Shown: positions 26,201-34,369, numbered from the stretch's first letter. The stretch: 60,096 nt of DNA from an uncultured Lachnospiraceae bacterium (GCA_947625465.1 CANQOK010000009.1:1-60096), one strand, 5' to 3'. Translations and numbers: made by a program. The notes: generated by a model not told the origin, from the sequence alone.

Positions 26201-27634
26201 ATGGGTGGAATTTTTGGCGTTTGTTTGGACAGGGATTGTGTCATGGATCTGTTTTTCGGGACAGACTACCATTCTCATCTGGGTACCAGAAGGGGCGGAA
26301 TGGCTGTTTTTGACGGGAAATGTTATACCAGGTCCATACATAATATTTCCAATACGCCGTTTCGGACGAAATTTGATTCCGAACTTGCAGAGATGAAAGG
26401 CTTTTTAGGAATCGGCTGTATCAGTGACGAATATCCGCAGCCGATCATACTCCATACCCGGATCGGCGCCATCGGCGTTGCCACGGTGGGAAGGATCAAT
26501 AATAAACAGGAATTGACGCAGATGCTGATTAAAGAGCAGCACGCGTATTTTACGGAGATGAGCGGCGGGGCGATCAACGATACGGAGATCGTGGCGTCGC
26601 TGATCTGCTGCAAGGACAATGTGCCGGACGGAATCCGGTATGCGCAGAGTCAGATCGAAGGTTCCATGACGATGCTGGTATCTGCCGACGGCGGTCTGTA
26701 TGCCGCGCGGGACCGATATGGGCGGACGCCTCTGTTTATCGGAAAAAGAGGGAACGGCGAAAAAGGCTATTGCGCCAGCCTGGAATCGTTTGCCTATCTG
26801 AATATGGGATATGAAACCTGTTATGAGCTGGGGCCTGCAGAAGTGCTCTTTCTGACTGCGGATCAGATCACGCAGATTTCCAAGCCCCTTCCGGAAATGA
26901 AGATCTGTACGTTCTTATGGCTGTACTACGGATTTCCCACTTCTGATTATGAAGGGAAAAATGTGGAGGAAATGCGCTACCGGTGCGGGCGCAGTATGGC
27001 CAGACAGGATGTGGAAAATGGGACGGCCGCGGAGGTGGACTATGTGGCGGGGATTCCCGATTCCGGAACGCCGCATGCCATCGGATATGCCAATGAGTCA
27101 AAGATCCCGTTTGCCCGGCCGCTGATCAAATACACGCCCACCTGGCCGCGGAGCTTTATGCCGAAGGATCAGAGCGTCCGGGATCTGATCGCGCATATGA
27201 AGCTGACAAGAGCCAATGCGCTGATTGAGAATAAGAGGCTGCTGCTGATCGATGATTCCATTGTGCGGGGAACACAGATGCGCGGTATGATGGATGCGTT
27301 ATTTTCTCACGGCGCGAAAGAACTTCACGGACGGATTGCCTGCCCGCCGATCCTGTACACCTGTAAATACCTGAATTTTACCCGTTCTGCTACGGAGAAT
27401 GACAATATTGCAAGACGGGCGATCATGGCGGTTACGGAAAAAGAAGAAGTGACTAGGGAACAGATCACTGAATACACAGAGTTTGGCTCCAGGCCTTACT
27501 GCGCGATGGTAGAAGAAATCCGAAAGAACCTGAATTTTACCACACTGGAATACCATTCCTTAGAGGGAATGCTGGCCTCTGTCGGGCTGGAAAAATGTAA
27601 GCTGTGTACCTATTGCTGGAACGGAAAAGAATAA
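26201..27634 (+). CDS. PurF-like amidophosphoribosyltransferase paralog lacking the catalytic cysteine
   Basis: A 477-residue protein of the PurF family. The N-terminal half has the Ntn glutaminase fold pattern, but begins MGGIFGVCLDRDC where PurF has MCGI: the nucleophile Cys that becomes residue 1 is Gly. A downstream Gly-rich block (HSHLGTRRGGMAVF) matches the usual LQHRGQEGAG region only loosely. The C-terminal phosphoribosyltransferase half is well kept, with the PRPP loop LLLIDDSIVRGTQ. Cysteines near the end (CKLCTYCWNG) match the Bacillus-type iron-sulfur ligands. It may use ammonia or another amine, or act in a different pathway. I chose the ATG at 26201 with ACAGGAGGAA upstream. Confidence 0.8.
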   Translation: MGGIFGVCLDRDCVMDLFFGTDYHSHLGTRRGGMAVFDGKCYTRSIHNISNTPFRTKFDSELAEMKGFLGIGCISDEYPQPIILHTRIGAIGVATVGRINNKQELTQMLIKEQHAYFTEMSGGAINDTEIVASLICCKDNVPDGIRYAQSQIEGSMTMLVSADGGLYAARDRYGRTPLFIGKRGNGEKGYCASLESFAYLNMGYETCYELGPAEVLFLTADQITQISKPLPEMKICTFLWLYYGFPTSDYEGKNVEEMRYRCGRSMARQDVENGTAAEVDYVAGIPDSGTPHAIGYANESKIPFARPLIKYTPTWPRSFMPKDQSVRDLIAHMKLTRANALIENKRLLLIDDSIVRGTQMRGMMDALFSHGAKELHGRIACPPILYTCKYLNFTRSATENDNIARRAIMAVTEKEEVTREQITEYTEFGSRPYCAMVEEIRKNLNFTTLEYHSLEGMLASVGLEKCKLCTYCWNGKE

Positions 27635-27656
27635 AAAGAAAAGAGAGGTTTTGATC

Positions 27657-28229
27657 ATGAGAAAAAAATTGAATATCACGGAAGGAATTTTCCCTATGCC
27701 GGTGTTAATGGTTGCTACCTATAACGGCGATGGAAGCGTAAATGTTATGAATGCCGCATGGGGAACGATGCAGGAGCGGAATATGGTAGCGCTCAATCTG
27801 ACGGAAAGTCATAAGACGGTTCAGAACATAAAGGAAAGAGGCGCGTTTACGGTGAGCATCGCCGACGCCGCGCATGTCGTCGAAGCCGATTATTTTGGCA
27901 TCGCATCGGGCAATAAGATCGCCGATAAGCTGGAGAAATCCGGGCTTACCGCTTCCAAAGCGGAATGTGTAGACGCACCGGTTATCAATGAATTTCCGCT
28001 TTGTCTGGAATGTGAGTATGTGGAATATCAAACGAATGAATACGGCTGCGGCGTGATCGGCAAAGTGGTAAACGTTACTGCGGACGAGCGTGTTATGCCG
28101 GACGGAAAGCTGGATATGTCTCTGGTAAACGCCATTGCGTTTGATCCCTATACGCATGGCTATTACAGGGTGACGGAGCGTGTCGGCAACGCATTTCAGG
28201 ATGGAATGAAGTTAAACGGACAGGAGTGA
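27657..28229 (+). CDS. Flavin reductase-like FMN-binding protein
   Basis: A 190-residue protein of the flavin reductase-like split-barrel family, which binds FMN and is found in flavin:NAD(P)H reductases and flavoredoxin. The pattern is seen in PVLMVATYNGDGSVNVMNAAWGTM, NLTESHKTVQNIKERGAFTV and the late block GYYRVTERVGNAF. The natural electron partner is unknown. I chose the ATG at 27657 over a TTG two codons earlier, with AGAGAGG upstream. It lies 22 bases after the PurF-like gene and may be co-transcribed. Confidence 0.75.
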   Translation: MRKKLNITEGIFPMPVLMVATYNGDGSVNVMNAAWGTMQERNMVALNLTESHKTVQNIKERGAFTVSIADAAHVVEADYFGIASGNKIADKLEKSGLTASKAECVDAPVINEFPLCLECEYVEYQTNEYGCGVIGKVVNVTADERVMPDGKLDMSLVNAIAFDPYTHGYYRVTERVGNAFQDGMKLNGQE

Positions 28230-28280
28230 CGGAGAGAAGCTATGCCAAAACGATGAAACCGGCGGTAAAGTAGGATGGGC

Positions 28281-28318
28281 TTGACAAATGTCAACCGATA
28301 TGATAGCATGGTTAACAA
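28281..28318 (+). promoter_or_regulatory. bioY promoter overlapped by a BirA-like operator
   Basis: A perfect TTGACA (28281-28286) is 17 bases from a weak -10, TAGCAT (28304-28309). Inverted half-sites ATGTCAACC (28288-28296) and GGTTAACAA (28310-28318), 13 bases apart, resemble the BirA operator layout of TTGT(A/T)AACC with its inverted copy. They cover the core promoter, so bound BirA would block RNA polymerase. Confidence 0.65.
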
Positions 28319-28346
28319 TTAATTGAATTGGAAAGGAACCGCTATC

Positions 28347-28928
28347 ATGGAAAAAACAATCCGCGACACATCAACAAAATCAAAATTGGCACTCACGACC
28401 GCGCAGGTGACAAAAATCGCCCTGTTTGTGGCATTAACGGGAGTATCCGCTTATATTGCATTTCCGCTGCCGTTTACTTCTGTTTTATTTTCCGTGCAGA
28501 CCATGATGGTCTGCCTGGTGGGACTGCTGTTAAGTCCCGTGGAGGCAGGAATCACGATGGCAGTCTACTGGCTGGTAGGACTGATCGGGATTCCTGTTTT
28601 TTCAGGCGGTACGGCCGGGCCGGCGCGCGTGTTCGGGCCAAACGGAGGTTTTTTGATCGGATTTATCGTGGCAGTTATTTTGATCTCCCTGCTGCGCGGA
28701 GAAAAATACAATCTGATCCGGTATCTGATCGTAACGGTGGCAGTCAGTATGGTATCGATTTATGGCTGCGCCGTCGTCTGGTGGAAGTTCGTAACCGGCA
28801 ATACCTGGGCTGCGTCCTTTGCGGCGGCTGCGCTGCCGTTCATTCCGTTAGATACGGTAAAATGTATTCTTGCCGTCCTGCTGGCAAAGCCGCTGCAGGA
28901 AGCGTTAAAGGCAGTACAGCGGGGATAG
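28347..28928 (+). CDS. bioY: Biotin transporter BioY (ECF transporter S component)
   Basis: A 193-residue integral membrane protein with about six helices that binds biotin for uptake, alone or with the shared EcfAAT energy module. The family signature is seen in FTSVLFSVQTMMVCLVGLLLSP, then GLIGIPVFSGGTAGPARVFGPNGGFLIGF. The late stretch PLDTVKCILAVLLA is also typical. I chose the ATG at 28347 with GGAAAGGA upstream, over a TTG at 28323. A BirA-like operator overlaps its promoter, and a BirA with a DNA-binding domain is encoded at 49227. Confidence 0.92.
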   Translation: MEKTIRDTSTKSKLALTTAQVTKIALFVALTGVSAYIAFPLPFTSVLFSVQTMMVCLVGLLLSPVEAGITMAVYWLVGLIGIPVFSGGTAGPARVFGPNGGFLIGFIVAVILISLLRGEKYNLIRYLIVTVAVSMVSIYGCAVVWWKFVTGNTWAASFAAAALPFIPLDTVKCILAVLLAKPLQEALKAVQRG

Positions 28929-28971
28929 CGCTGTAAAACAGGGCTAAATTCACAAAATATTCAAAAATTAA

Positions 28972-29000
28972 TTGACATTTTTTCGCTCTATTCATATAAT
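28972..29000 (+). promoter_or_regulatory. Consensus promoter of the AGCS symporter gene
   Basis: Perfect TTGACA (28972-28977) and TATAAT (28995-29000) are exactly 17 bases apart. The leader that follows (about 90 bases) can form a hairpin (GAAAAAGAAGGACAAT with ATTGTCTTTCTTTTC), followed by TTTTATTG. Confidence 0.8.
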
Positions 29001-29095
29001 ATATTTTATGAAAAAGAAGGACAATGGCGTCGTTTTTTATTTCGTATTGTCTTTCTTTTCTTTTATTGATGAGAATAAGGAGAAAGGGAGAAAAA

Positions 29096-30808
29096 ATGGA
29101 AACACTAAATAAGATCGTAAGTGCCGTAGACGATTTTTTGTGGGGTCCTGTCATGCTGGTATTACTGGTGGGAACCGGTATTTATCTGACAGTTCGGATG
29201 AGATTTCTGCCATGGCGGAATCTGGGCTACGCACTGAAGAGTACACTGAGCAAGGAAGCAAGAACCAAAAAACGCGGAACGGGAGATGTTTCTCCGTTTT
29301 CGGCATTGACAACGGCGCTGGCGGCCACTATTGGAACCGGCAACATTGTCGGTGTCGCGACTGCCATGATTTCCGGCGGCCCCGGCGCGCTGGTCTGGAT
29401 GTGGGTCTCCGCATGCTTTGGACTGACAACCAAGTTCAGCGAGTGTATGCTGGCGGTCAAATACCGTGAAGTCAATGAAAAGGGCGAGATGTCCGGCGGG
29501 CCTATGTATACGATGAAGAAGGCCATTAAGCAGAAGCGGCTGGGCAGCGTTTTAGGCTGGTTCTTCGCGCTGTTTGCTGTGATGGCGTCCTTTGGAATCG
29601 GAAATATGACACAGGCCAATTCCATTGCATCTTCCATGCAAGAGACATTTTCCGTAAGTCCGTGGCTGATCGGCGTGATCCTGACCGTACTTTCTATGAT
29701 CATTATTATCGGTGGGATCAAGTCTATTTCCAAAGTATCTGCAGTCGTTGTACCGTTTATGGCGATCTTTTATGTGATCGCGGGCCTGATCGTCATTATT
29801 GCCAATATCGCCAATCTGCCGGCGGGTCTGGCGCTGATCTTTAAGATGGCGTTTTCATTCCAGTCTGTGACCGGCGGCGTGCTGGGCGCGATCGTGGCTT
29901 CTCTGAGCAACGGAATGCGTTACGGTGTTGCCCGGGGCGTTTTTTCCAATGAAGCAGGTATGGGTTCCGCGGCGATTACCGCGGCAGCGGCAACCACGGA
30001 TAATCCGGTCCGTCAGGGTTATATCAATATGACCGGTACATTCTGGGATACCATTGTAGTCTGCACGATTACCGGCCTGGTGATCGCAAGCACCGGCGTG
30101 ATCGGAACGACGCATCAGACGGCAACCGGAAGCTACGCGGTTGTGGGAGACCAGCTGGCGATCACGGAAATGACCGATAATGAGACAAAGGTAAATACAT
30201 ATCAGTCCGAAGTGAAAGATGCAAATACGCTGGTTTTGACTGCGGGTAAGACATCCATGACTTTGACGCCGTATCCGTCTGATTCTTACGATAAGCTGGA
30301 GAAGGGCGCGGCAAACTGCGAGACAGCTGCGCTGACAAACGGACTGACCGGTTTCCAGGGAACCTGGACGGACGGAGCCGGAAACGCGCTGATCTTTAAT
30401 AGTGACGGATCCTACTCATATGAGGAAGCTTATATCGGTTCCGCGCTGACTATTCAGGCGTTTGCGTCGGTATTGGGCGATGTGGGCGCATGGCTGGTAA
30501 CGATCGGTATCGCGCTGTTTGCGTTCTCCACGATCCTGGGATGGGAATACCACGGGGAGAAAGCGGTTGAATATCTGTTTAAGACGCATAAGTACAATAT
30601 GATCTACCGAATCATATTCTCTTTGATCGTATACATAGGCGCAACGCAGACACTGGAACTGGTATGGAACTTCTCGGATATCGCCAATGCGCTGATGGCA
30701 GTCCCGAACCTGATCTGTCTGCTGCTGCTGAGCAATGAGATCGTCAGGGATATCAAGGGCTTCCAGAAGGTGATCAAGGAAGAAAAGGCAGCAAAGAAAG
30801 CGGCGTAA
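29096..30808 (+). CDS. Alanine/glycine:cation symporter (AGCS) with an inserted domain
   Basis: A 570-residue membrane transporter of the AGCS family, which imports alanine or glycine with sodium. Family blocks are clear: FSALTTALAATIGTGNIVG, SGGPGALVWMWVSACFG, GGPMYTMKKAI and GVARGVFSNEAGMGSA. AGCS proteins usually have 450-480 residues. Here about 90-110 extra residues (about 337-446) sit between the helix ending VCTITGLVIASTGVIG and the helix starting ALTIQAFASVLGD. The insert is hydrophilic and contains FQGTWTDGAGNALIFNSDGS, like a small lipocalin-type beta domain. I chose the ATG at 29096 with AAGGAGAAAGGGAG upstream. Confidence 0.88.
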   Translation: METLNKIVSAVDDFLWGPVMLVLLVGTGIYLTVRMRFLPWRNLGYALKSTLSKEARTKKRGTGDVSPFSALTTALAATIGTGNIVGVATAMISGGPGALVWMWVSACFGLTTKFSECMLAVKYREVNEKGEMSGGPMYTMKKAIKQKRLGSVLGWFFALFAVMASFGIGNMTQANSIASSMQETFSVSPWLIGVILTVLSMIIIIGGIKSISKVSAVVVPFMAIFYVIAGLIVIIANIANLPAGLALIFKMAFSFQSVTGGVLGAIVASLSNGMRYGVARGVFSNEAGMGSAAITAAAATTDNPVRQGYINMTGTFWDTIVVCTITGLVIASTGVIGTTHQTATGSYAVVGDQLAITEMTDNETKVNTYQSEVKDANTLVLTAGKTSMTLTPYPSDSYDKLEKGAANCETAALTNGLTGFQGTWTDGAGNALIFNSDGSYSYEEAYIGSALTIQAFASVLGDVGAWLVTIGIALFAFSTILGWEYHGEKAVEYLFKTHKYNMIYRIIFSLIVYIGATQTLELVWNFSDIANALMAVPNLICLLLLSNEIVRDIKGFQKVIKEEKAAKKAA

Positions 30809-30830
30809 ATGCTGTAAAGTGAGGCTTATT

Positions 30831-31328
30831 ATGTATAATGAACTGACCGAAAGCGATATCAGAAAGATGGAGGAGGAAATCCGCTATCGGAAACTGGTAG
30901 TGCGTAAGGAAGCGCTGGAAGCAGTGAAGGAAGCGCGCGCGCATGGAGATCTGAGTGAGAATTTTGAGTACCATGCGGCAAAAAAGGACAAGAATAAAAA
31001 TGAGAGCCGGATCCGTTATCTGGAGCGGATGATCAAGACCGCGACGATTATCCGGGATGAGTCGGATGCCAATGAAGTCGGAATGAACAAGATCGTCACC
31101 CTGTATTTTGAGGAGGACGATATGGAACAGAAGATCAAACTGGTTACAACGGTGCGCGGCAATTCCGTCAAAGGCATGGTCAGTACAGAGTCCCCGATCG
31201 GGAAAGCCATTCTCGGGCATAAGACCGGCGACAGAGTTACAATCCGAGTCAATGACAGCTACAGCTATGACGTGATCATCAGAGCGGTGGAGCAGGGCGA
31301 CGATAACGACGACCTGCGCGGCTTCTGA
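30831..31328 (+). CDS. GreA-family protein (paralog)
   Basis: A 165-residue protein of the GreA/GreB transcript cleavage factor family. The N-terminal coiled coil (about 1-75) includes the tip-type block HGDLSENFEYHAAKKDKNKNE, with an acidic tip as in GreA. The C-terminal FKBP-like domain has TESPIGKAILGHKTGDRVTI. A second, more standard GreA is at 52963. This copy follows the symporter by 22 bases, is probably co-transcribed and ends at a bidirectional terminator. It may act as a specialised Gre factor. I chose the ATG at 30831 with GTGAGG upstream. Confidence 0.8.
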   Translation: MYNELTESDIRKMEEEIRYRKLVVRKEALEAVKEARAHGDLSENFEYHAAKKDKNKNESRIRYLERMIKTATIIRDESDANEVGMNKIVTLYFEEDDMEQKIKLVTTVRGNSVKGMVSTESPIGKAILGHKTGDRVTIRVNDSYSYDVIIRAVEQGDDNDDLRGF

Positions 31329-31355
31329 TTTAAAACGATAACTGTCAGTAAAAAT

Positions 31356-31401
31356 AAAAGACAGGATAGAAGACATTGCTGTTTTCTACCCTGTCTTTTT
31401 T
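31356..31401. terminator. Bidirectional terminator
   Basis: AAAAGACAGG with TAGAA pairs with TTCTA and CCTGTCTTTT with one mismatch, flanked by A and T runs. It lies between the convergent GreA-like gene and the YgiT gene. Confidence 0.8.
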
Positions 31402-31449
31402 GTAGATAAAATCGGATTCCTGATCACCATTTTTGTTTTTAGTGATTGA

Positions 31450-31677
31450 TTATGCTGCTTTTGTATAATCAATGATTGATATATCCTGCATCAATTGTTT
31501 TGCAGCAGCTACAATTTTTTCTAACTGTTCTGCTACTTCATCAGTATAAAATTTTTCTCCGCATTGAATACATTCCTCACAGGGAACATTTTTAATTACA
31601 ATTATGCAATCCTTATAGTTAACCACATGAGTAGTGATAGATTGTTTTACTGTATCACATTTACAAAACATACACAT
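31450..31677 (-). CDS. YgiT-type zinc finger protein (antitoxin-like)
   Basis: A 75-residue protein with two zinc-type Cys pairs: CMFCKC at the start and CEECIQCGEKFY near residues 33-44. This is the YgiT/MqsA N-terminal zinc-finger pattern without the helix-turn-helix of full MqsA. It is encoded just after a DUF4258 gene, a layout typical of toxin-antitoxin pairs. I chose the ATG at 31677, nine bases after AAAGGA. An ATG at 31686 would overlap the upstream stop (ATGA) but leaves no room for that site. Antitoxin function is inferred from context. Confidence 0.7.
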   Translation of the reverse strand: MCMFCKCDTVKQSITTHVVNYKDCIIVIKNVPCEECIQCGEKFYTDEVAEQLEKIVAAAKQLMQDISIIDYTKAA

Positions 31678-31682
31678 CGTTA

Positions 31683-31991
31683 TCATTCCTTTCTGGTTTT
31701 CAGATCTTTCTCAAATTTATCTGTATTGGGATAGTAAGCCGTTATGACATAAACTACGGTATCATCGGTACCGACTACAACATGCAGCACCTTATTTTTT
31801 TCATTATGGCCAAAAACTAAACAGCTTGGGTATGGATAATCTTCCGGATAGTCCTCTATAATTTCTCCTTCAAAAATACATTTTTTTACATCATCTCTGC
31901 TGATATCTCTTTCCTGCATTCGCATCAAAGAATGAGCTGACCACCGAATTTGTGAATCATTAAACAGTTTTCTGATTTTATCTATATCCAT
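31683..31991 (-). CDS. DUF4258 protein (toxin-like)
   Basis: A 102-residue protein with the DUF4258 pattern: RWSAHSLMRMQERDISRDDVKKCIFEG followed by YPSCLVFGHNEKNKVLHVVVGTDD. The fold is thought to relate to RelE/BrnT-type toxins. The His and Arg in the first block are candidate functional residues. Paired with a downstream YgiT zinc finger, it probably forms a two-gene toxin-antitoxin unit. I chose the ATG at 31991 because GGGAGAA sits just upstream; an earlier ATG at 32003 lacks a ribosome site. A good sigma-A promoter precedes it. Confidence 0.7.
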   Translation of the reverse strand: MDIDKIRKLFNDSQIRWSAHSLMRMQERDISRDDVKKCIFEGEIIEDYPEDYPYPSCLVFGHNEKNKVLHVVVGTDDTVVYVITAYYPNTDKFEKDLKTRKE

Positions 31992-32032
31992 TTGTTCTCC
32001 CATATATGCAAGTTTAGGTATTTCTTAATTGT

Positions 32033-32061
32033 AGTATACCCTTTCTTGATTTTAAGTGCAA
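32033..32061 (-). promoter_or_regulatory. Promoter of the DUF4258-YgiT pair
   Basis: On the minus strand TTGCAC (32061-32056) and TATACT (32038-32033) are 17 bases apart, 41 bases before the start. Confidence 0.65.
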
Positions 32062-32123
32062 TATAATTCTGCCGATTTTTTTATCTCTCTTTGCTGGATT
32101 CTGCTTAAGAAAAGAGAGACTCC

Positions 32124-32398
32124 TCAATCAATCCTTTTAAACAAGATGGAATAGGTTTCGGCAAGTGTGCTTGCTGAGGCTTCTTGCTCCTTCCATTGCG
32201 TATTCAATCCCAGCCATTTGATTATCTTTTCCGAGGAAAAGGGCAGGAACGGATAGAGAAGGACTGCTTGATTTGCAATTAAATAAATGCAGCAGGCAAT
32301 GGTTTTCCGGCATTTTTCCGGGCTGCTTAATCTGGTTTTCCAGGGCTGCTCGAATCGTGATTGGAGTGCTATGCCCCTCCGATAATAATATTCTTCAT
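32124..32398 (-). pseudogene. metG: Methionyl-tRNA synthetase remnant with large internal deletion
   Basis: On the minus strand ATG at 32398 opens MKNIIIGGA, the usual first residues of the short MetRS type, where Trp-Pro-Tyr should follow. The next codon is TAG. After that the sequence jumps, in another reading frame, to the MetRS C-terminus: FEQPWKTRLSSPEKCRKT, then LIANQAVLLYPFLPFSSEK, ending LFKRID and TGA at 32124-32126. The whole catalytic and tRNA-binding middle is missing, so the gene cannot work. A T-box-type terminator module lies just upstream in the same orientation. This gene-poor stretch of about 590 bases (32004-32590) otherwise holds nothing I recognise. Confidence 0.75.
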
Positions 32399-32450
32399 TT
32401 TCTTCCTCATTTCTTCTTAGTTTGATAACACGGTGCTGCGAATCGATAAT

Positions 32451-32545
32451 AAAAAAGCTCTCACCCCCTGATTGATTTGATCAAGGGACGAGAGCAGACT
32501 CACGTGTTACCACCCTAATTCACTTGCCTCTCACGGTGACAAGCC
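32451..32545 (-). ncRNA. Truncated T-box leader (antiterminator/terminator module)
   Basis: On the minus strand AGGGTGGTAACACG (within 32516-32501) matches the T-box core that pairs with the tRNA acceptor end. It is preceded by AAGTGAATT and a stem (CTTG...CAAG, 32523-32543). It is followed by a terminator stem of GCTCTC with GAGAGC (32495-32457) and six U residues (32456-32451). Only about 75 bases separate the T-box core from the pyrG stop, too few for Stem I with the specifier loop. The leader is therefore cut at its 5' end and probably no longer senses tRNA. Confidence 0.8.
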
Positions 32546-32590
32546 TTATCAAGTTCGGATAGTTAATCCATTGAAAAATGCAACAGATTT

Positions 32591-34192
32591 TTACTGAAAT
32601 TCCTTCGCGTACTTGATAAAGTCTTTAAACAGCGGATGCGGTCTGTTGGGACGGCTCTTTAATTCCGGGTGCGCCTGTGTCGCTACAAACCACGGATGAT
32701 CCGCGATCTCGATCATCTCTACGATCCGTCCGTCCGGAGACAGACCGGACAACAGCATGCCGTTTTCTGACAATACGGTGCGGTAGTCGTTATTGACTTC
32801 GTAACGGTGTCTGTGGCGTTCATGAATGGTAGTCTCTCCGTAAGCGGCGTATGCTTTGGACTTCGGATTCAGCACACAGGGGTAGGAACCGAGCCGCAGG
32901 GTACCGCCGATATCGTCAATTCCCTCCTGATCCGGCATCAGATGGATCACCGGATGGGTCGTAGAAGGATTCAGCTCTATGCTGTGCGCATCGGAGTAAC
33001 CGATGACATGACGCGCAAATTCTACGATAGAAAGCTGCATGCCCAGGCACAGGCCCAGGAACGGCACCTTATGTTCACGGGCATAGCGGATCGCGGAAAT
33101 CTTTCCTTCAATACCGCGGTCTCCAAAACCGCCCGGGACCAGGATACCGGTCACATCTGACAGGATATCGGCCACATTTTCATCGGTTACGGTTTCGGAA
33201 TCCACCCATTTAATATCTACATCCGCATTGTTTGCCCATGCGGCATGCTTTAATGACTCTACAACACTGATATAGGCGTCGTGCAGCTGGATATATTTGC
33301 CGACCAAAGCGATCCGGACCGTGGGCTTCTTCCGCTTGGAAGTCTCGACCATATCGATCCAGTCTTTCAGATCCGGCTCCGGGCAGGGCAGATTCAGACA
33401 TTTGCAGGCAACGCCTGCCAGGTTCTCTTTCTCCATGGCAAGAGGCGCTTCATATAATACAGGTACATCCAGATTCTGCAGAACATGGTCGTGCGGCACA
33501 TTGCAGAACAGCGCGATCTTGTCGCGGATGCCTTTGTCTAACGGGTATTCTGTCCGGCATACGATGATATCCGGCTGGATTCCCATTCCCTGCAGTTCTT
33601 TGACGCTTGCCTGAGTCGGTTTGGTCTTCATCTCGCCGGAAGCCTTCAGATAGGGGATCAGGGTAACGTGGATCAGAATGGCGTTCTCATGCCCTACTTC
33701 ATGCTGAAACTGCCGGATGGACTCCAAAAACGGCTGGCTCTCGATATCGCCCACCGTACCGCCGACTTCGATAATGGCAATCTCCGTCTTATCTGTGGAA
33801 AAGTTGCGGTAAAAGCGGCTCTTGATCTCATTGGTAATATGGGGGATTACCTGTACCGTTCCCCCGCCGAAATCGCCGCGCCGTTCTTTCTGTAAGACGG
33901 ACCAGTAGATCTTACCGGTCGTCACATTGGAATTTTTATTTAAACTTTCATCAATAAACCGTTCGTAATGTCCTAAGTCCAGGTCAGTCTCCGCACCGTC
34001 GTCGGTAACGAATACTTCGCCGTGCTGTACCGGATTCATCGTGCCCGGATCGATATTGATATAGGGGTCAAACTTCTGCATGGTGACAGTATATCCTCTT
34101 GCCTTCAGCAGCCGGCCCAGAGAAGCGGCCGTAATTCCTTTTCCAAGGCCGGATACGACGCCGCCGGTCACAAAAACGTACTTTACTGGCAT
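32591..34192 (-). CDS. pyrG: CTP synthase
   Basis: A 533-residue enzyme that makes CTP from UTP, ATP and glutamine. The N-terminal synthase domain starts [19 protein letters not shown] with the P-loop and continues with [17 protein letters not shown]. The C-terminal class I glutaminase has the oxyanion region [13 protein letters not shown], nucleophile Cys in [10 protein letters not shown], and the His-Glu pair in [12 protein letters not shown]. The length is typical. I chose the ATG at 34192 with GGAGGAAATT upstream. Transcription ends probably at the old T-box terminator downstream. A TATAAT lies at 34235-34230, with no clear -35. Confidence 0.97.
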   Translation of the reverse strand: MPVKYVFVTGGVVSGLGKGITAASLGRLLKARGYTVTMQKFDPYINIDPGTMNPVQHGEVFVTDDGAETDLDLGHYERFIDESLNKNSNVTTGKIYWSVLQKERRGDFGGGTVQVIPHITNEIKSRFYRNFSTDKTEIAIIEVGGTVGDIESQPFLESIRQFQHEVGHENAILIHVTLIPYLKASGEMKTKPTQASVKELQGMGIQPDIIVCRTEYPLDKGIRDKIALFCNVPHDHVLQNLDVPVLYEAPLAMEKENLAGVACKCLNLPCPEPDLKDWIDMVETSKRKKPTVRIALVGKYIQLHDAYISVVESLKHAAWANNADVDIKWVDSETVTDENVADILSDVTGILVPGGFGDRGIEGKISAIRYAREHKVPFLGLCLGMQLSIVEFARHVIGYSDAHSIELNPSTTHPVIHLMPDQEGIDDIGGTLRLGSYPCVLNPKSKAYAAYGETTIHERHRHRYEVNNDYRTVLSENGMLLSGLSPDGRIVEMIEIADHPWFVATQAHPELKSRPNRPHPLFKDFIKYAKEFQ

Positions 34193-34251
34193 AATTTCCT
34201 CCTTATTTGTATGTAACAATCATTCGTTTATTATACTATGGATCGGACAAA

Positions 34252-34331
34252 GTTTCCACATAATTTTTCACAAAAAGCCCATTTTTGTGAATAACACCAA
34301 AAAATCACGGAGGAATCCACAAAAATTCACA
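34252..34331. promoter_or_regulatory. Cluster of DnaA-box-like 9-mers and an inverted repeat
   Basis: The pyrG-ftsH divergent region has one perfect DnaA box (TTATTCACA, minus strand, 34294-34286), one with a single mismatch (TTTTTCACA, 34264-34272) and three with two mismatches (34252-34260, 34313-34321, 34323-34331). TTCACAAAAA (34267-34276) and TTTTTGTGAA (34282-34291) form a perfect inverted repeat. It could be a DnaA regulatory site or chance in an AT-rich spacer. Confidence 0.35.
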
Positions 34332-34340
34332 ACTTAAACA

Positions 34341-34369
34341 TTGATTTCTCATAAGGATAACCGTATAAT
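34341..34369 (+). promoter_or_regulatory. Promoter of ftsH
   Basis: TTGATT (34341-34346) and TATAAT (34364-34369) are 17 bases apart, 35 bases before the start. Confidence 0.75.

Noticed and set aside
29008-29112. Leader peptide MKKKDNGVV... before the symporter
   Set aside because: No ribosome binding site, starts at the predicted transcript start and overlaps the symporter start out of frame. No amino-acid bias that would signal attenuation.
32451-32545. Functional T-box riboswitch
   Set aside because: There is no space for Stem I and the specifier loop before the pyrG stop, and the downstream gene is a remnant.
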